Positions 35,501-43,728 of a DNA stretch of 64,000 bases are shown here, one piece after another; within the stretch, counting starts at the first letter, position 1, and each line of letters opens with the position of its first letter. The notes below the pieces were generated by a model that made no database searches, had not been told where the DNA came from, and saw only the letters and a program-made list of their open reading frames with translations. This stretch comes from Polyangium jinanense (GTDB lineage Bacteria > Myxococcota > Polyangia > Polyangiales > Polyangiaceae). The translations under genes were made by a program, and so were the position numbers. The stretch spans positions 1 to 64,000 of the forward strand of contig NZ_JAGTJJ010000059.1 of NCBI RefSeq assembly GCF_028435365.1, in the 5' to 3' direction.

Positions 35501-36354
35501 CGCGGATGGAGCAGACGGGCAGCCGGATCGCGGAGAACGATCCCTTGATCCGGGGCAAGCTGCAGGAAATGCGGAGCGTGAAGTTCCTCCACGAGGGTCA
35601 TTTCTGGGCGAGCCTCACGGCCGCCAAGGCCTGCCTGGAGAGCTACGAGCAAGCCGGCGATCGGCGGCATCTGGCGTGGGGCCGCTTGAGCATCGATGCG
35701 TCGTACATGCACCTCGGGGCGTACGCGCGCGTGGAGGAGGACCTGCGCGCCTTGCCTCGGGGCGACGATGATCCCGCCGTATATGCAGTCTGGGGAAGGT
35801 GCCTGCTCGCCTGTACGCTCGCGGAACGCGGGGCTCTGGACGAGGCACGCCGGCTGGCAGAGAACGTCCGGGACTCCGAGTACGCGCGCAGCAACCTCTA
35901 TCTGCTAGGCCTCCTCCGAGCGATGCTGGCCCCCATCCTCCTGCGCTCCGGTGAGCTGGACGCGGCGGAGCGAGAGGCGCGCGTGGCCATCGAGATCCTC
36001 TCGGGCGCCCCACTTTGGCACTCCGCGGCGATGGCGACGCTCGCGGCCGTCCTCCTCGGGCAGCAGCGCACGGACGAGGCATTGCGCCTCATCGAGGACG
36101 CGGCCGCGCAGCACGACGCGTGCGGCGGGGGGGGACCTCAGAAAATGGCCCTGCGCCTCACCCACGCCGAGGCGCTGCACGCAACGGGGAATCACGCCCG
36201 CGCGCGGACCGTGCTGCTCGAGGCCCGCGACCTCTTGCTTTCGCGCGCGACGGAGATCGAGGACCCCGAGCTGCGTCGGAGCTTCCTCGAGAATGTCTCC
36301 GTAAACGCGCGCATCCTCGCCCTCGCTGCCGCCTGGGAGCAAGACGCCGCTTGA
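32509..36354 (+). CDS. Ser/Thr protein kinase with degenerate cyclase-like, AAA ATPase and TPR-like domains (paralogue 2)
   Basis: 1281 residues, a tandem copy of the gene at 28577, starting 83 bases after its stop. Residues 1 to about 880 are nearly the same as in the first copy, including Lys40, HRDIKPSN, DFGLAR, GPPGIGKSRL and LLVLEDLHWGD, so both should be active kinases and ATPases. The helical region from about 885 to 1150 is much more diverged (for example ALVLPDMDEALRGLTKGEPF against SFALGMEESLRLVTPRTPL), while the last 100 residues are again similar. This points to two receptors with a shared output and different sensing repeats. The upstream block CGCCTTAGGTTCCTCCGCAC is shared with copy 1. 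Confidence 0.93.
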   Translation: MQAGDVIDDRFVIERVTGSGGMGSVFRAHDRLSGGPVAVKVLHDREPHDIARFDMEARVLAGLDHPGIVRYVTHGVTSAGEPFLAMEWLAGEDLGERLARGRLTVEESVAVISAAASALATAHARGVVHRDIKPSNVFLVDGALGRVKLLDFGLARMPLSPRFTRTGVVLGTPSYMAPEQARGSASLDARVDVFALGAVLFECLTGQPAFQGEHVMAILAKVLLEDPPPLRKLRPEVSVRLEALVACILAKDPADRLADAGEVAEALACLDARDAWSWLSEVPPAEALTRSEQRLLCIVAVGPPAGDVDAEHTSAYQEVLESAAERFGARIEWLADGSTLVVFMNATSASDAAARAAQCALWLRPRVPDAPIAMATGLGEVAEALPVGQVLDRAAALLRAAGRWVLVDEVTAGLFDARLVVVRGPGGIELHREEEVSAAARTLLGKPSPFVGRGRELRALLDLLDESVGEGVARAVLVTGPPGIGKSRLRQEFVRAALQHHPAVDVWIGRGDAMSKGSAFSLVGSALRYAFAVAGHEPIEERRRKLTERVARHVAEAEVRHVAGFLGEMTGTSFPDADSARLRAARLDARLMADQIQSSFRQFMAAACGAHPVLLVLEDLHWGDLPSVKLVDAALRDLAGKPLVVAAFGRPDVHDVFPKVWAERGLSEIRLGELTPRAAEELARSALGDAVDPRTIAQIVKRAGGHPFFLEELIRAVAEGHGEQLPETVLAMVEARLAALPAGARRVLRAASVFGEVFWCGGVEHLLGGGDEALGAHDWLDMLATREVLQRSETSRFPGEEQYSFRHSLLREGAYAMLTEPDRTLGHRLAGEWFLQWGEGDAMRLAEHFERGKSPERAAAWYLAAARQMLQANDLHGAIACAERGVGCGASGKLRTELLLARGEVRGWIGDWALVLPDMDEALRGLTKGEPFWYTAKASKVMNATLRDGASAVSDDVLAEFDVDPSPESARHFVYALGLLYQALMQLGKRDLAERCMARMEQTGSRIAENDPLIRGKLQEMRSVKFLHEGHFWASLTAAKACLESYEQAGDRRHLAWGRLSIDASYMHLGAYARVEEDLRALPRGDDDPAVYAVWGRCLLACTLAERGALDEARRLAENVRDSEYARSNLYLLGLLRAMLAPILLRSGELDAAEREARVAIEILSGAPLWHSAAMATLAAVLLGQQRTDEALRLIEDAAAQHDACGGGGPQKMALRLTHAEALHATGNHARARTVLLEARDLLLSRATEIEDPELRRSFLENVSVNARILALAAAWEQDAA

Positions 36355-36367
36355 CCTCGGAAAACGT

Positions 36368-37015
36368 TCAAAGCAAGTCGCGCGTCCAGCCGACGGTGAC
36401 GAGCGCCCCGAATCGATCGGTCCCGACGGTATGGGTGGACGTCGCTTCACGGCTATTGCCGTCGAGCCAGTCCACTTCCTGGTAATGCGTGGTCACCGTC
36501 GTGCGAACGAGATCCCCTTCATAGAGCCCCATCATCCCGACCTCGACGTGATTCGGACCGCGGCCGAAGACATAACTCGCGCCCACGCGCGCACCCGCGA
36601 AAGCCGTGGTCCCGTCGGCCCCCGGATCGGGGCTCAAGATGCGCGCCCCCACGTTCTGATAGGCGTGGAGCCCCAATGCGCCACACGCGGTGAGGCGCAA
36701 GCCGAAGGGCGCGCGCCACGCGAGCCCTGCCGTCGCCCCGAAACCGGCGTACTGGCTCATGAACTCGGTGCCTCCCTCGCCAAACCCGCCGACCTCGAAC
36801 AACCCCAGCCGATACTGCGCGTGGATCCCCACCGTGGCGCCACGCTCGTAGGCCGAGAACACGCCCGCATAGCCGCCCACCCTGACGTCGCTCGGCGGCA
36901 CCTTGCCCGCCTGGGCCGCGTCCGCGCTCACCGAATCCTGCGCGGCGGCGGGCGCGGCGCAAAGAAGGAGAGCAGCGCTGAGACCAAAGCACCTTTTCGA
37001 CAATCTCGTTTTCAC
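36368..37015 (-). CDS. Outer-membrane beta-barrel-like protein
   Basis: 215 residues from GTG 37015, chosen because GAGGAG lies just upstream and the resulting protein starts MKTRLSKRCFGLSAALLLC, a classical signal ending APAAAQ. The mature part alternates short beta strands: VRVGGYAGVFSAYE, VGIHAQYRLGLFEVGGFG, YAGFGATAGLAWRAPF, LRLTACGALGLHAYQNVG, FAGARVGASYVFG, HVEVGMMGLYEGDLV and RFGALVTVGWTRDLL. The pattern is that of an 8-stranded barrel of the OmpA-transmembrane or OmpW size. Function unknown. It is convergent with the second kinase gene; only 13 bases separate the stops. Confidence 0.82.
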   Translation of the reverse strand: MKTRLSKRCFGLSAALLLCAAPAAAQDSVSADAAQAGKVPPSDVRVGGYAGVFSAYERGATVGIHAQYRLGLFEVGGFGEGGTEFMSQYAGFGATAGLAWRAPFGLRLTACGALGLHAYQNVGARILSPDPGADGTTAFAGARVGASYVFGRGPNHVEVGMMGLYEGDLVRTTVTTHYQEVDWLDGNSREATSTHTVGTDRFGALVTVGWTRDLL

Positions 37016-37296
37016 GGTAAGCTCCTCGTTCGCGCCTTGGCCCAGGCAATCCACGTGCCCACGGCGTCTGCGAAGCGTGGGTGGCGAGCGAGGAAGAGGG
37101 TGCGAAGCGAGCTACCGCGCGTGATGTCGTGCGCGATACCCTCGGAAGGGCGTGCTGTGGTGGCTGAGGCACGCTTCTGCGACGACGCATTCCGAGTGCG
37201 TGCCGCCAGACGAATACACGGTGAGAACCGAGCGCGACACGAGGAGCACGGACCGTATCCCTGCGGGCACGGTTCCTGGCGTTGCTGCGATGCGAG

Positions 37297-37977
37297 CTAC
37301 TTCTTCGCCTTGCCCGCGGGCGGGATCACCGTCGCGAGCGCCTTCTTGGCGTCGGCCTCGGTGCCCTTCTCCAGCGCGATCGCGAGGATCACGTCGGCCG
37401 GCTCGTCCGCGATGACGCCGATCGCGGCTCCCTTGAACTCGTCGAGCCCGTGCTCCTTCGCCGCGTCGCCGTCGATGAGCGAGCGCGGCGTGAGGTTCGC
37501 GATGTTCGACTTTTCGGGCTTTTTCGTGGGACGTACCAGACGCACGCGCGCCTTCTTGGCGCCGTTCGCGACTTCGAACGTGTGCGCCTCGTACACGCCC
37601 TCGACGAAGTAGCTGTTCGTGCCGTCGACCGTCTTCCACGGGCTCGCCTTGAAGGCCTCGCGCAGATCCGGTTGCTCGATCTCGCTCAGGCTCTTGCCAG
37701 CGATCTGATACGTCGAGGCCGGCTTGGTGAGCGGCGCGACGACGTCGGCCGCGGGCTTCGGGGCTTCGGCGGCGGCCGGCTTGGCGCTCGGCTCCGCGTC
37801 GGCCGCCGGGGCGGGCGCGGCCGCGGGGGCGGGCTCCGGGGCGGGCGCCGGGGCGGGCGCGGCCGCCGGCGCATCCGCAGGCGTCTCGGGAGCAGGGGTC
37901 GTGCCTCCGCCGCAAGCGGCGCCGAGGACGATGGTGGCGAGGAGGAACGAGGAGTAGACCGTCTTGGAGAGGTTCAT
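37297..37977 (-). CDS. Lipoprotein with Ala/Pro-rich linker, unknown function
   Basis: 226 residues. The signal ends LGAACGGG (lipobox with Cys22) and is followed by about 50 residues of Ala, Pro and Glu (APAPAPEPAPAAAPAPAADA), a flexible envelope tether. The folded part starts near 85 with ASTYQIAGKSLSEIEQPDL, SPWKTVDGTNSYFVEGVYEAHTF (two pieces of one strand-rich region) and a C-terminal helix-rich part ALEKGTEADAKKALATVIPP. The family is not recognised. Divergent from the DUF4135 gene. The 281-base gap before the beta-barrel gene contains nothing I can identify. Confidence 0.8.
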   Translation of the reverse strand: MNLSKTVYSSFLLATIVLGAACGGGTTPAPETPADAPAAAPAPAPAPEPAPAAAPAPAADAEPSAKPAAAEAPKPAADVVAPLTKPASTYQIAGKSLSEIEQPDLREAFKASPWKTVDGTNSYFVEGVYEAHTFEVANGAKKARVRLVRPTKKPEKSNIANLTPRSLIDGDAAKEHGLDEFKGAAIGVIADEPADVILAIALEKGTEADAKKALATVIPPAGKAKK

Positions 37978-38145
37978 CGCGGCGGGGCTCTACTACAGAG
38001 CGCTCGTGCGGTACAGGGTCTCCGTAAGGCGCCTCGGCAAGGCCTTTCCCCCCGGGATTCGCGCCTTCCTCAGGGAACACTTGACGGCGGCCGCTCGCGT
38101 CCGGTGTCGTGCCGCCAAACAACTTCCGTGTAAAATCGCCCCCCG

Positions 38146-39345
38146 ATGCCCGACGCACGCCCCCACCTCGGCGACGCCCACAACTTCGGTCGCCGCGTCA
38201 CCCGCAAGGGCGGCCGCATCTGGAAGCCCCGCACGGTCTTCTGGGAGTGGCTCCTGCTCGCGGCGGACAGTCCGCTCCGGCGCTTCCTCTCCGAGACCGC
38301 CGAGCGAGACGGGCTCGGCGCCGAGGCGTTCGGCTTTCTCCCCGACCTGAAGTTCTCCTCCCCACGCGCCCGCGACGGCGGCGAGGTGGAGGCCGTCACG
38401 CTGGAGCCGCTGCCCCTACCCTCGCCCGAGCAGAGGCGCGAGCTCGCGCGGATCGTGGGCCGCTCGCTCGCGCTCTGGAGCTTTCTCGGGGTCGCCGACC
38501 TGCACTGGGAAAACCTCGTGCTCGGCGTCGATTCGCGGGGAAAGGTGGTGTTCGCGCCGCTCGACATCGAGATGATCCTCGCCGATCTGTCGCTCCCGAC
38601 CGAGACGAAGCTCTTGCCGGACGCCGATCCCGAATACGCCGCGATCTGCCGTCACGCCGCCGGCGTTCGGCGCGTGCTGCCGTATCTCGGTAAGCCCGTC
38701 GACCCGGCCGATCTGGTTGCCATGGCGAGCGCCTACCGCGGCACGCTCATCTTCCTCGAGCGCCACGCTCGCAAGATCGCCGACGTGTTCGCGAGCCTGC
38801 CCGAGCTCGGGGAGATGCCCATTCGGGTTTGCCTGCGCGGGACCGACGAATACGTCCGCGCCCGCTCGGACGCGTCGTCGTTATGGCCGCCGCTGCTCGA
38901 CGCGGAGACGGAGCAGCTCGCCCGCGGCGACATTCCCTACTTCTTCCAGCTCTACGGGCGGCGCGGCATTCACTGGTTCGGCAATCAGGAGCTTTCCCGG
39001 CTCGAAAGGCTTCCGCTCGAAGGCGACGTCCCGCAGCTCGATCCGGTCCTCCAGGTCTCGCGCGGCTTTCGCTCGCCCTCCCGCGCGAAGCTCCGCGAGG
39101 ACGGGCTCTTCACGGTGCTCGGCGCCTTCGACCACGGCTCCTTCGCCGGCAAGCACGAGGCCGACGGGCTCGCGGTCACCTTTCGGAAACGCGCGCTCGT
39201 CGTGCACCTGGCCGACGGCGAGGAGCTCGAATCCCGGCGCAACCTGAGCGCGTTCGTCGGGAGCGTCTATCTGCCCTGTCGTTGCGGGGAGGTGCTCTCG
39301 GTGTTCGTCCCCGAGGTCACAGCGTGCGAAGCCCAGACGCGCTGA
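38146..39345 (+). CDS. DUF4135 protein, stand-alone LanM-dehydratase-like domain
   Basis: 399 residues. The sequence follows the dehydratase half of class II lanthipeptide synthetases: GRIWKPRTVFWEWLLL (KPR box with the ATP-binding lysine), LGVADLHWENLVLG (catalytic-loop DxHxxN), VVFAPLDIEMILAD (metal-binding DxE segment) and, near the end, LARGDIPYFFQLYG, a conserved LanM stretch. The whole LanC cyclase half of LanM (about 400-500 residues) is absent. No precursor peptide, protease or transporter lies nearby. The fold is kinase-like, so it could phosphorylate Ser or Thr without elimination. A function in peptide modification is inferred only from the family. Confidence 0.72.
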   Translation: MPDARPHLGDAHNFGRRVTRKGGRIWKPRTVFWEWLLLAADSPLRRFLSETAERDGLGAEAFGFLPDLKFSSPRARDGGEVEAVTLEPLPLPSPEQRRELARIVGRSLALWSFLGVADLHWENLVLGVDSRGKVVFAPLDIEMILADLSLPTETKLLPDADPEYAAICRHAAGVRRVLPYLGKPVDPADLVAMASAYRGTLIFLERHARKIADVFASLPELGEMPIRVCLRGTDEYVRARSDASSLWPPLLDAETEQLARGDIPYFFQLYGRRGIHWFGNQELSRLERLPLEGDVPQLDPVLQVSRGFRSPSRAKLREDGLFTVLGAFDHGSFAGKHEADGLAVTFRKRALVVHLADGEELESRRNLSAFVGSVYLPCRCGEVLSVFVPEVTACEAQTR

Positions 39346-39384
39346 CGGCGATCCCCTGCCCCTTCGACGTGGTAACGTGACGCC

Positions 39385-40059
39385 GTGCTCCCCGCCTGTG
39401 ACACCTGCCGCCGCCCGACCGTTGCCTGCGTGTGTGATCGGATCGTCTCGTACCCGACGGACCGCCGCGTGCTCATCTTGCAGCACCCGCAGGAGCAGGA
39501 CGCGCTGCTCGGCTCGGCGCAGATCCTGATCGCGAGCTTGCCGAAGGCCGAGCTCGTCGTAGGCCTGAGCTGGCGCAACCTGGGGCACGCGCTCGGCGAG
39601 GAGGACGTCGACCCGCGCAAGTGGGCGGTCCTCTTCCCCGACAGCGAAGCGCAGAGCGACGTCACCACGAGGCGCGGCGCGCCCCTCGATCCGAAGGAGC
39701 TCGAGGGGATCATCGTGCTCGACGGGACGTGGTCGAAGGCGAAGACCCTGTGGTGGCGCAATCCCTGGTTGAACAAGCTGAACCGCATGAACCTGCGGCC
39801 GACGAAGCCCTCGATCTACGGCCGGCTGCGCGCCGAGCCGCGGCGCGAGTACGTCTCGACGCTCGAATCCGTGGCGACCGCGCTCACGCTCTGCGGGGAG
39901 AAGCCGGAGATCGCCGTGGGCCTCGAGCGTGTCTTTCGCACGCTGGTGCAGCGCGTCCGTGACGCGAACATCCCGTCGGAAGAACGAAAACTGCCGCGGC
40001 GGACACGTCCCCCGCGAAGGCCGGAGGCGCCGGCGGGGCCGAAGGCGCCGAAGGAGTGA
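39385..40059 (+). CDS. DTW-domain protein (probable tRNA acp3U transferase)
   Basis: 224 residues from GTG 39385. The zinc-knuckle-like start CDTCRRPTVACVC and the motifs LILQHPQEQD, VLDGTWSKAKTL (the DTW signature, here DGTW) and EPRREYVSTLESVATAL define the DTW family. Characterised members transfer the 3-amino-3-carboxypropyl group from SAM to uridine in tRNA. The last 30 residues are basic and proline-rich (LPRRTRPPRRPEAP), possibly helping RNA binding. It follows the DUF4135 gene by 39 bases and may be co-transcribed with it and with the NTF2-like gene downstream. Confidence 0.88.
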   Translation: MLPACDTCRRPTVACVCDRIVSYPTDRRVLILQHPQEQDALLGSAQILIASLPKAELVVGLSWRNLGHALGEEDVDPRKWAVLFPDSEAQSDVTTRRGAPLDPKELEGIIVLDGTWSKAKTLWWRNPWLNKLNRMNLRPTKPSIYGRLRAEPRREYVSTLESVATALTLCGEKPEIAVGLERVFRTLVQRVRDANIPSEERKLPRRTRPPRRPEAPAGPKAPKE

Positions 40060-40114
40060 AGGGCGCGGCGGCACGGGTCTGGATGGCCCTGCCCTTCGAC
40101 CCTACGTCGTGCGC

Positions 40115-40519
40115 ATGAACGAAGCGCAGCACGTTTCGCCCGCCGTGGATCTCGCCCTCGCCTTCGTGAAGACGGTCCAGGCCGGCGGGGACATCCAGGG
40201 GCTCGTGACCGACGACGTCGAGGAGGAGGAGCTGCCGAACCGGATCTTCGCCGCGGGCGCGCGGCGCGATCTTCCGGCGATGCGGGCGGGGGTCGAGCGG
40301 GGCAAGACGATCTTCGCGGAGCAGCGGTACCGGGTGCTGCGCGCGTTCGGCGACGCGACGCAGGCCGTGCTGGAGCTCGAGTGGACGGGCGTCCTCGCGA
40401 TGCAGCTCGGCTCACTCGCGCAGGGCGCGACGATGCGCGCGGCGTGCGCGTTTTTCTTTGATACGCGGGATGGAAAGATCGCACGCGTCCGCCATTACGA
40501 CGCGTTCGATCCGTTCTGA
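40115..40519 (+). CDS. NTF2/SnoaL-like small protein
   Basis: 134 residues. The pattern of an alpha+beta cone is clear: helix VDLALAFVKTVQAGGDIQ, LVTDDVEEEELPNRIF, a central strand region RYRVLRAFGDATQAVLELEWTG (two strands), AACAFFFDTRDGKIARVRHYDAFDPF. Such SnoaL/DUF4440-type proteins act as isomerases, hydrolases or carriers, so no precise activity can be given. Its stop is 13 bases from that of a convergent lipoprotein gene. Confidence 0.8.
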   Translation: MNEAQHVSPAVDLALAFVKTVQAGGDIQGLVTDDVEEEELPNRIFAAGARRDLPAMRAGVERGKTIFAEQRYRVLRAFGDATQAVLELEWTGVLAMQLGSLAQGATMRAACAFFFDTRDGKIARVRHYDAFDPF

Positions 40520-40532
40520 AGGGCGAACCCGC

Positions 40533-42278
40533 TCAGGGCGTGAAGATGCCCGTGTACGTCTGCGCGACCGCGAGCGTCCCGGCCGAGGGCTGGAAGGGTT
40601 TTTCGAAGGGATCGCCGACGAGCGCGGAGACTTGGACGTGATAGTACCGGCCGGCCTGGAGCACGCCCGCCGGGATCACGAAGGACGTCTCCGTCGTCTT
40701 GGCCACGAGAACGCTCGTCCGCGGGGAGAGGTACCCCATGGGGTTCGTGACGTCGTCGAGCAAGACGACCACGACCCTGTAATGGTGCGGGGTCCCGGTC
40801 GCCGGCGGATCCCACGTGACGGTGGGCGTCATGCCGATCGCGGTCGTCGGCTGAGCGACGGGCAGGGTCTTCCCGTCGAGCTTCACGTTGCGGGGCAGGC
40901 CGAAGAGCGGTGTGAACGGTTTGTCGACCGCATCGGAGAGCGGCCTGCTGAGGACGAAGTAGCCGTTCAGCCGCTCCGTCGTGCCCTCGATCGGGTGCTG
41001 CACCCGCGAGTTGAAGTTGAACGTCATTCTCGCATGCGGTGTGCCGTGCGTGTAGGGATTGCCGTACGAGAACGTCCCCGCATAATCGCCCGGCATGGCG
41101 AGCTTCGTCGTGAGGTTGCAGCCATTCGGGCAGGCGACGGGGTCGCACGTGCCGCCGCCGCCGCTGGGGAAGCAGGCCGGATCCACGGGGACCTCCTGGC
41201 TCGTCACGAGCATCGAGACGAGCTCCGGGATGTTGCCATAGATGGCGATGTCCCCGCCCGGCTCCTGGTGGATCCCCAGCGAGACGGAGGCGGACTGCGG
41301 CGTCGCCGGGCCGTTTTGCTCGAGCTCCGCGAGGAACGCGTTTCCCTTGTAATCGATGTCGAACGTGGATTGCGCGAGCGGCTGGAAGGTGCCCGTGATC
41401 GACGCGGGCTGTCCGTCCTTCATGGTGACGGAGCTCGTCGAGAAGGAGGCGCGGGCCGAGAGGACATGCGCGGTGGACCAGGGAATGTCGTAATTCGCGG
41501 CATTGGGCACGAGGCTGTCCACGAGGTGCGTGACCTGGAGGATGTCGCCCTTCGTGGCGTCGACGAGCGGCCGCACGTCGCCATCGCGGCTCGCCGGGTA
41601 CGCGGAGATGAGCCACGGGAACGCGTAATTCGAAAAGGCCGTCCCGCCCTCGCCCGGCATTCCAGGCACGGACGCGTCGGGGCTGATGAGCGCGTCGGCG
41701 TCGGCGTTGTACGAATAAAACTCGAGCCCATCCACGTGGGTGTCCTGCTGCCAGTTCGCGAGCCCGTCCGCCGTGATCGCGGCGTCGAACTCCTGCTGGC
41801 CGCCCACGACATCGGGGCGCCCCGCGAAGATGCGGCCGATGTCGACGGTCCGGGCCTCGAGCCGGAAGAGCTCGAGCCGGGGCCAGCCGTTCATCGAGCC
41901 CGCGGGAGGCGGGACCGTGAATGCGAGCCAGTACGGGCCCTCGGGCACCCCGGGGATCTCGAATCGTTTTCCATCCGCCGAGAGCGCGCCGGGGAACGTT
42001 TGGGATGCGCCGTCCAGGAGGATCCGCGCCTCGACCGACGTGTAGATCCCGAGATCCCGGATCTTCGTGACCTCCCCATTTTCGGTCCGGTAGGTATCCG
42101 TCAGCTCGAGGACCACGCCATCGAAGGCACCGCCCCCGCCGCCGGTTCCGCCGACGCCGCCGCTCCCGCCCTCCCCAGCGGTTCCGCCGCTCCCCCCGCT
42201 CCCGCCGCCGCCGCCGCAGCCGGAGGCCCACAGAACACCCATCCCGAGCAAGCCAATCCATCGAAGAGAAGTACGCAT
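40533..42278 (-). CDS. Large lipoprotein with Gly-rich linker and C-terminal FN3-like domain
   Basis: 581 residues from ATG 42278. The signal ends LWASGCGGGGG; a Gly/Ser/Thr linker follows. The mature protein appears all-beta. About residues 30-120 resemble a prealbumin/CarboxypepD-type strand domain (ARILLDGASQTFPGAL, YWLAFTVPPPAG), the middle is unassigned, and residues about 450-580 are fibronectin-III-like (TPTVTWDPPATGTPHHYRVVVV, TSFVIPAGVLQAGRYYHVQVSA). A CPNGCN/CFPSGGGGTCDPVACP cysteine cluster sits near 370. Surface-exposed binding or adhesion is plausible but not shown. Family not recognised. Confidence 0.82.
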   Translation of the reverse strand: MRTSLRWIGLLGMGVLWASGCGGGGGSGGSGGTAGEGGSGGVGGTGGGGGAFDGVVLELTDTYRTENGEVTKIRDLGIYTSVEARILLDGASQTFPGALSADGKRFEIPGVPEGPYWLAFTVPPPAGSMNGWPRLELFRLEARTVDIGRIFAGRPDVVGGQQEFDAAITADGLANWQQDTHVDGLEFYSYNADADALISPDASVPGMPGEGGTAFSNYAFPWLISAYPASRDGDVRPLVDATKGDILQVTHLVDSLVPNAANYDIPWSTAHVLSARASFSTSSVTMKDGQPASITGTFQPLAQSTFDIDYKGNAFLAELEQNGPATPQSASVSLGIHQEPGGDIAIYGNIPELVSMLVTSQEVPVDPACFPSGGGGTCDPVACPNGCNLTTKLAMPGDYAGTFSYGNPYTHGTPHARMTFNFNSRVQHPIEGTTERLNGYFVLSRPLSDAVDKPFTPLFGLPRNVKLDGKTLPVAQPTTAIGMTPTVTWDPPATGTPHHYRVVVVLLDDVTNPMGYLSPRTSVLVAKTTETSFVIPAGVLQAGRYYHVQVSALVGDPFEKPFQPSAGTLAVAQTYTGIFTP

Positions 42279-42327
42279 GGACACATGGGAGCACCAAGCG
42301 TCTTCGGGCGTCAAGCTCGGAGCATGT

Positions 42328-43647
42328 TCAGGAAAGGCGCTCCTCGACAATCATCCGCACGCCGTGCCTCGGTCCCGCATTGGCGGCGCGCACGGCGCCG
42401 TTATCGGGTTTGAGCGACGCGAGCCGCAATTTGTGACGCCGGAGCAGCGTCCCGAGCACGAGCTTCATCTCGTAACCCGCCATGGCCGCGCCCAGGCAGC
42501 GCCGCGCGCCGCCGCCGTACGGCAGGAATTCGAACGGCGAGTATTGGCGGTCGAGGAATCGCTCGGGCGAAAACCGCTGCGGATCGGGATAAACGTCTTC
42601 GCGGAAATGGGCGACCGAGATCGCCGCGACCACGCCCGTGCCGGCCGGCAGGTTGTAGCCGCCGACATCCAGGGGCCGGAGGAGCTTGCGGGGCGCGGGC
42701 GCGGGCGCGAGCGGGTAGCGGCGGAGCGTCTCGTTGCACACGGCCTCGAGATACGGGAGTTTTCCGAGGTTTTCCGGTTCGGGAGCGGGCCCGAGGGACG
42801 AAAGCTCGTCGCGGAGGCGCCCGAGCACGGCGGCGTTTTCGGGCCGGTGGAGCGCGTAGAGGGCCCAGGCGATGGCGATCGCCGTCGTCTCGTGCCCGGC
42901 GAACACCAGGAGAATGAGCTGATCGCGGATTTCGTCGTCGTCCATCGGCTGCCCGTCCTCGGTGCGCGCAGCGAGCAAGAGGCTCAGGATGTCCTCGCGT
43001 GGCCCCGTGGCGCGGCCTTTCGCGATGAGCTCGTCGAGCGCGGCGTGAAGGCGGCGGCGGCGCTCGATGAAGCGTGCGTAGGGGCCGATGCCCCCGAATT
43101 CGCGGCGCAGCGCGGGGAAGAGGGCGAGGAGCGGCGAGATGCCATTGGTAATTTCGAGCAGGAGCTTGGCCAGCGCCTGCATGCCGGCGCGCTCGGTGAC
43201 GCCGAAGACGACCTGCAGGATGACGTCGAGCGAGAGCTCCTGCAGGACGTCGGACATCGTGACGGTTTGTCCGATCTGGAAGCCCGCGGCGCGCTCCTCG
43301 GTGAGCCGCACCATCTGCTCGCCATAGGCGCGCATGCGGGCTCCGTGGAACGGGGGCATCATGAGCTTGCGCGCTCGCCTGTGGTTGGTCCCGCTTGCGA
43401 GGATGAGCGAGCGGGGGCCGACGAAGACGCCGAGGTCCTGGTTGAGGGGCTCGAACGTGTCCGGATCGGCCGTGTAGACGGCCTTGATGCCCGCGGGATC
43501 GCCGGTCATGACGAGCGGGGGATCGCCCGGGAAGGTGAACGTTCCGCCGTATTTCTGCGTGATCGGCTTCATGCAGCCGATGGGATCCCGCATGTATCGA
43601 ACGAGGCTCGTGATGCTGGTGCGCGGCCCAGGCGGTAGGTTCCCCAT
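42328..43647 (-). CDS. Cytochrome P450 (class with eukaryote-like heme loop)
   Basis: 439 residues taking the ATG at 43647 (MGNLPPGPRTS); 11 more residues are open upstream. The proline-rich PPGPR start, I-helix AGHETT (250-255), ETLRR of the K helix (306-310) and the heme loop FLPYGGGARRCLGAAMA with Cys384 identify a P450. The FxPxGGGxRxCxG loop is like CYP110/CYP102-related and eukaryotic P450s rather than the FGHGIHFCLG type at 1701. Many such proteins oxidise fatty acids or terpenoids. No redox partner is encoded in the window. A phosphatase gene starts divergently 82 bases away. Confidence 0.94.
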   Translation of the reverse strand: MGNLPPGPRTSITSLVRYMRDPIGCMKPITQKYGGTFTFPGDPPLVMTGDPAGIKAVYTADPDTFEPLNQDLGVFVGPRSLILASGTNHRRARKLMMPPFHGARMRAYGEQMVRLTEERAAGFQIGQTVTMSDVLQELSLDVILQVVFGVTERAGMQALAKLLLEITNGISPLLALFPALRREFGGIGPYARFIERRRRLHAALDELIAKGRATGPREDILSLLLAARTEDGQPMDDDEIRDQLILLVFAGHETTAIAIAWALYALHRPENAAVLGRLRDELSSLGPAPEPENLGKLPYLEAVCNETLRRYPLAPAPAPRKLLRPLDVGGYNLPAGTGVVAAISVAHFREDVYPDPQRFSPERFLDRQYSPFEFLPYGGGARRCLGAAMAGYEMKLVLGTLLRRHKLRLASLKPDNGAVRAANAGPRHGVRMIVEERLS

Positions 43648-43728
43648 CGCGTCATGATGCCAAGTTCGCAGCGGCACCACAACGCAAACTTACCTGCGGG
43701 GCACGAGGCTGGTAAACTGCCGGCCGGC

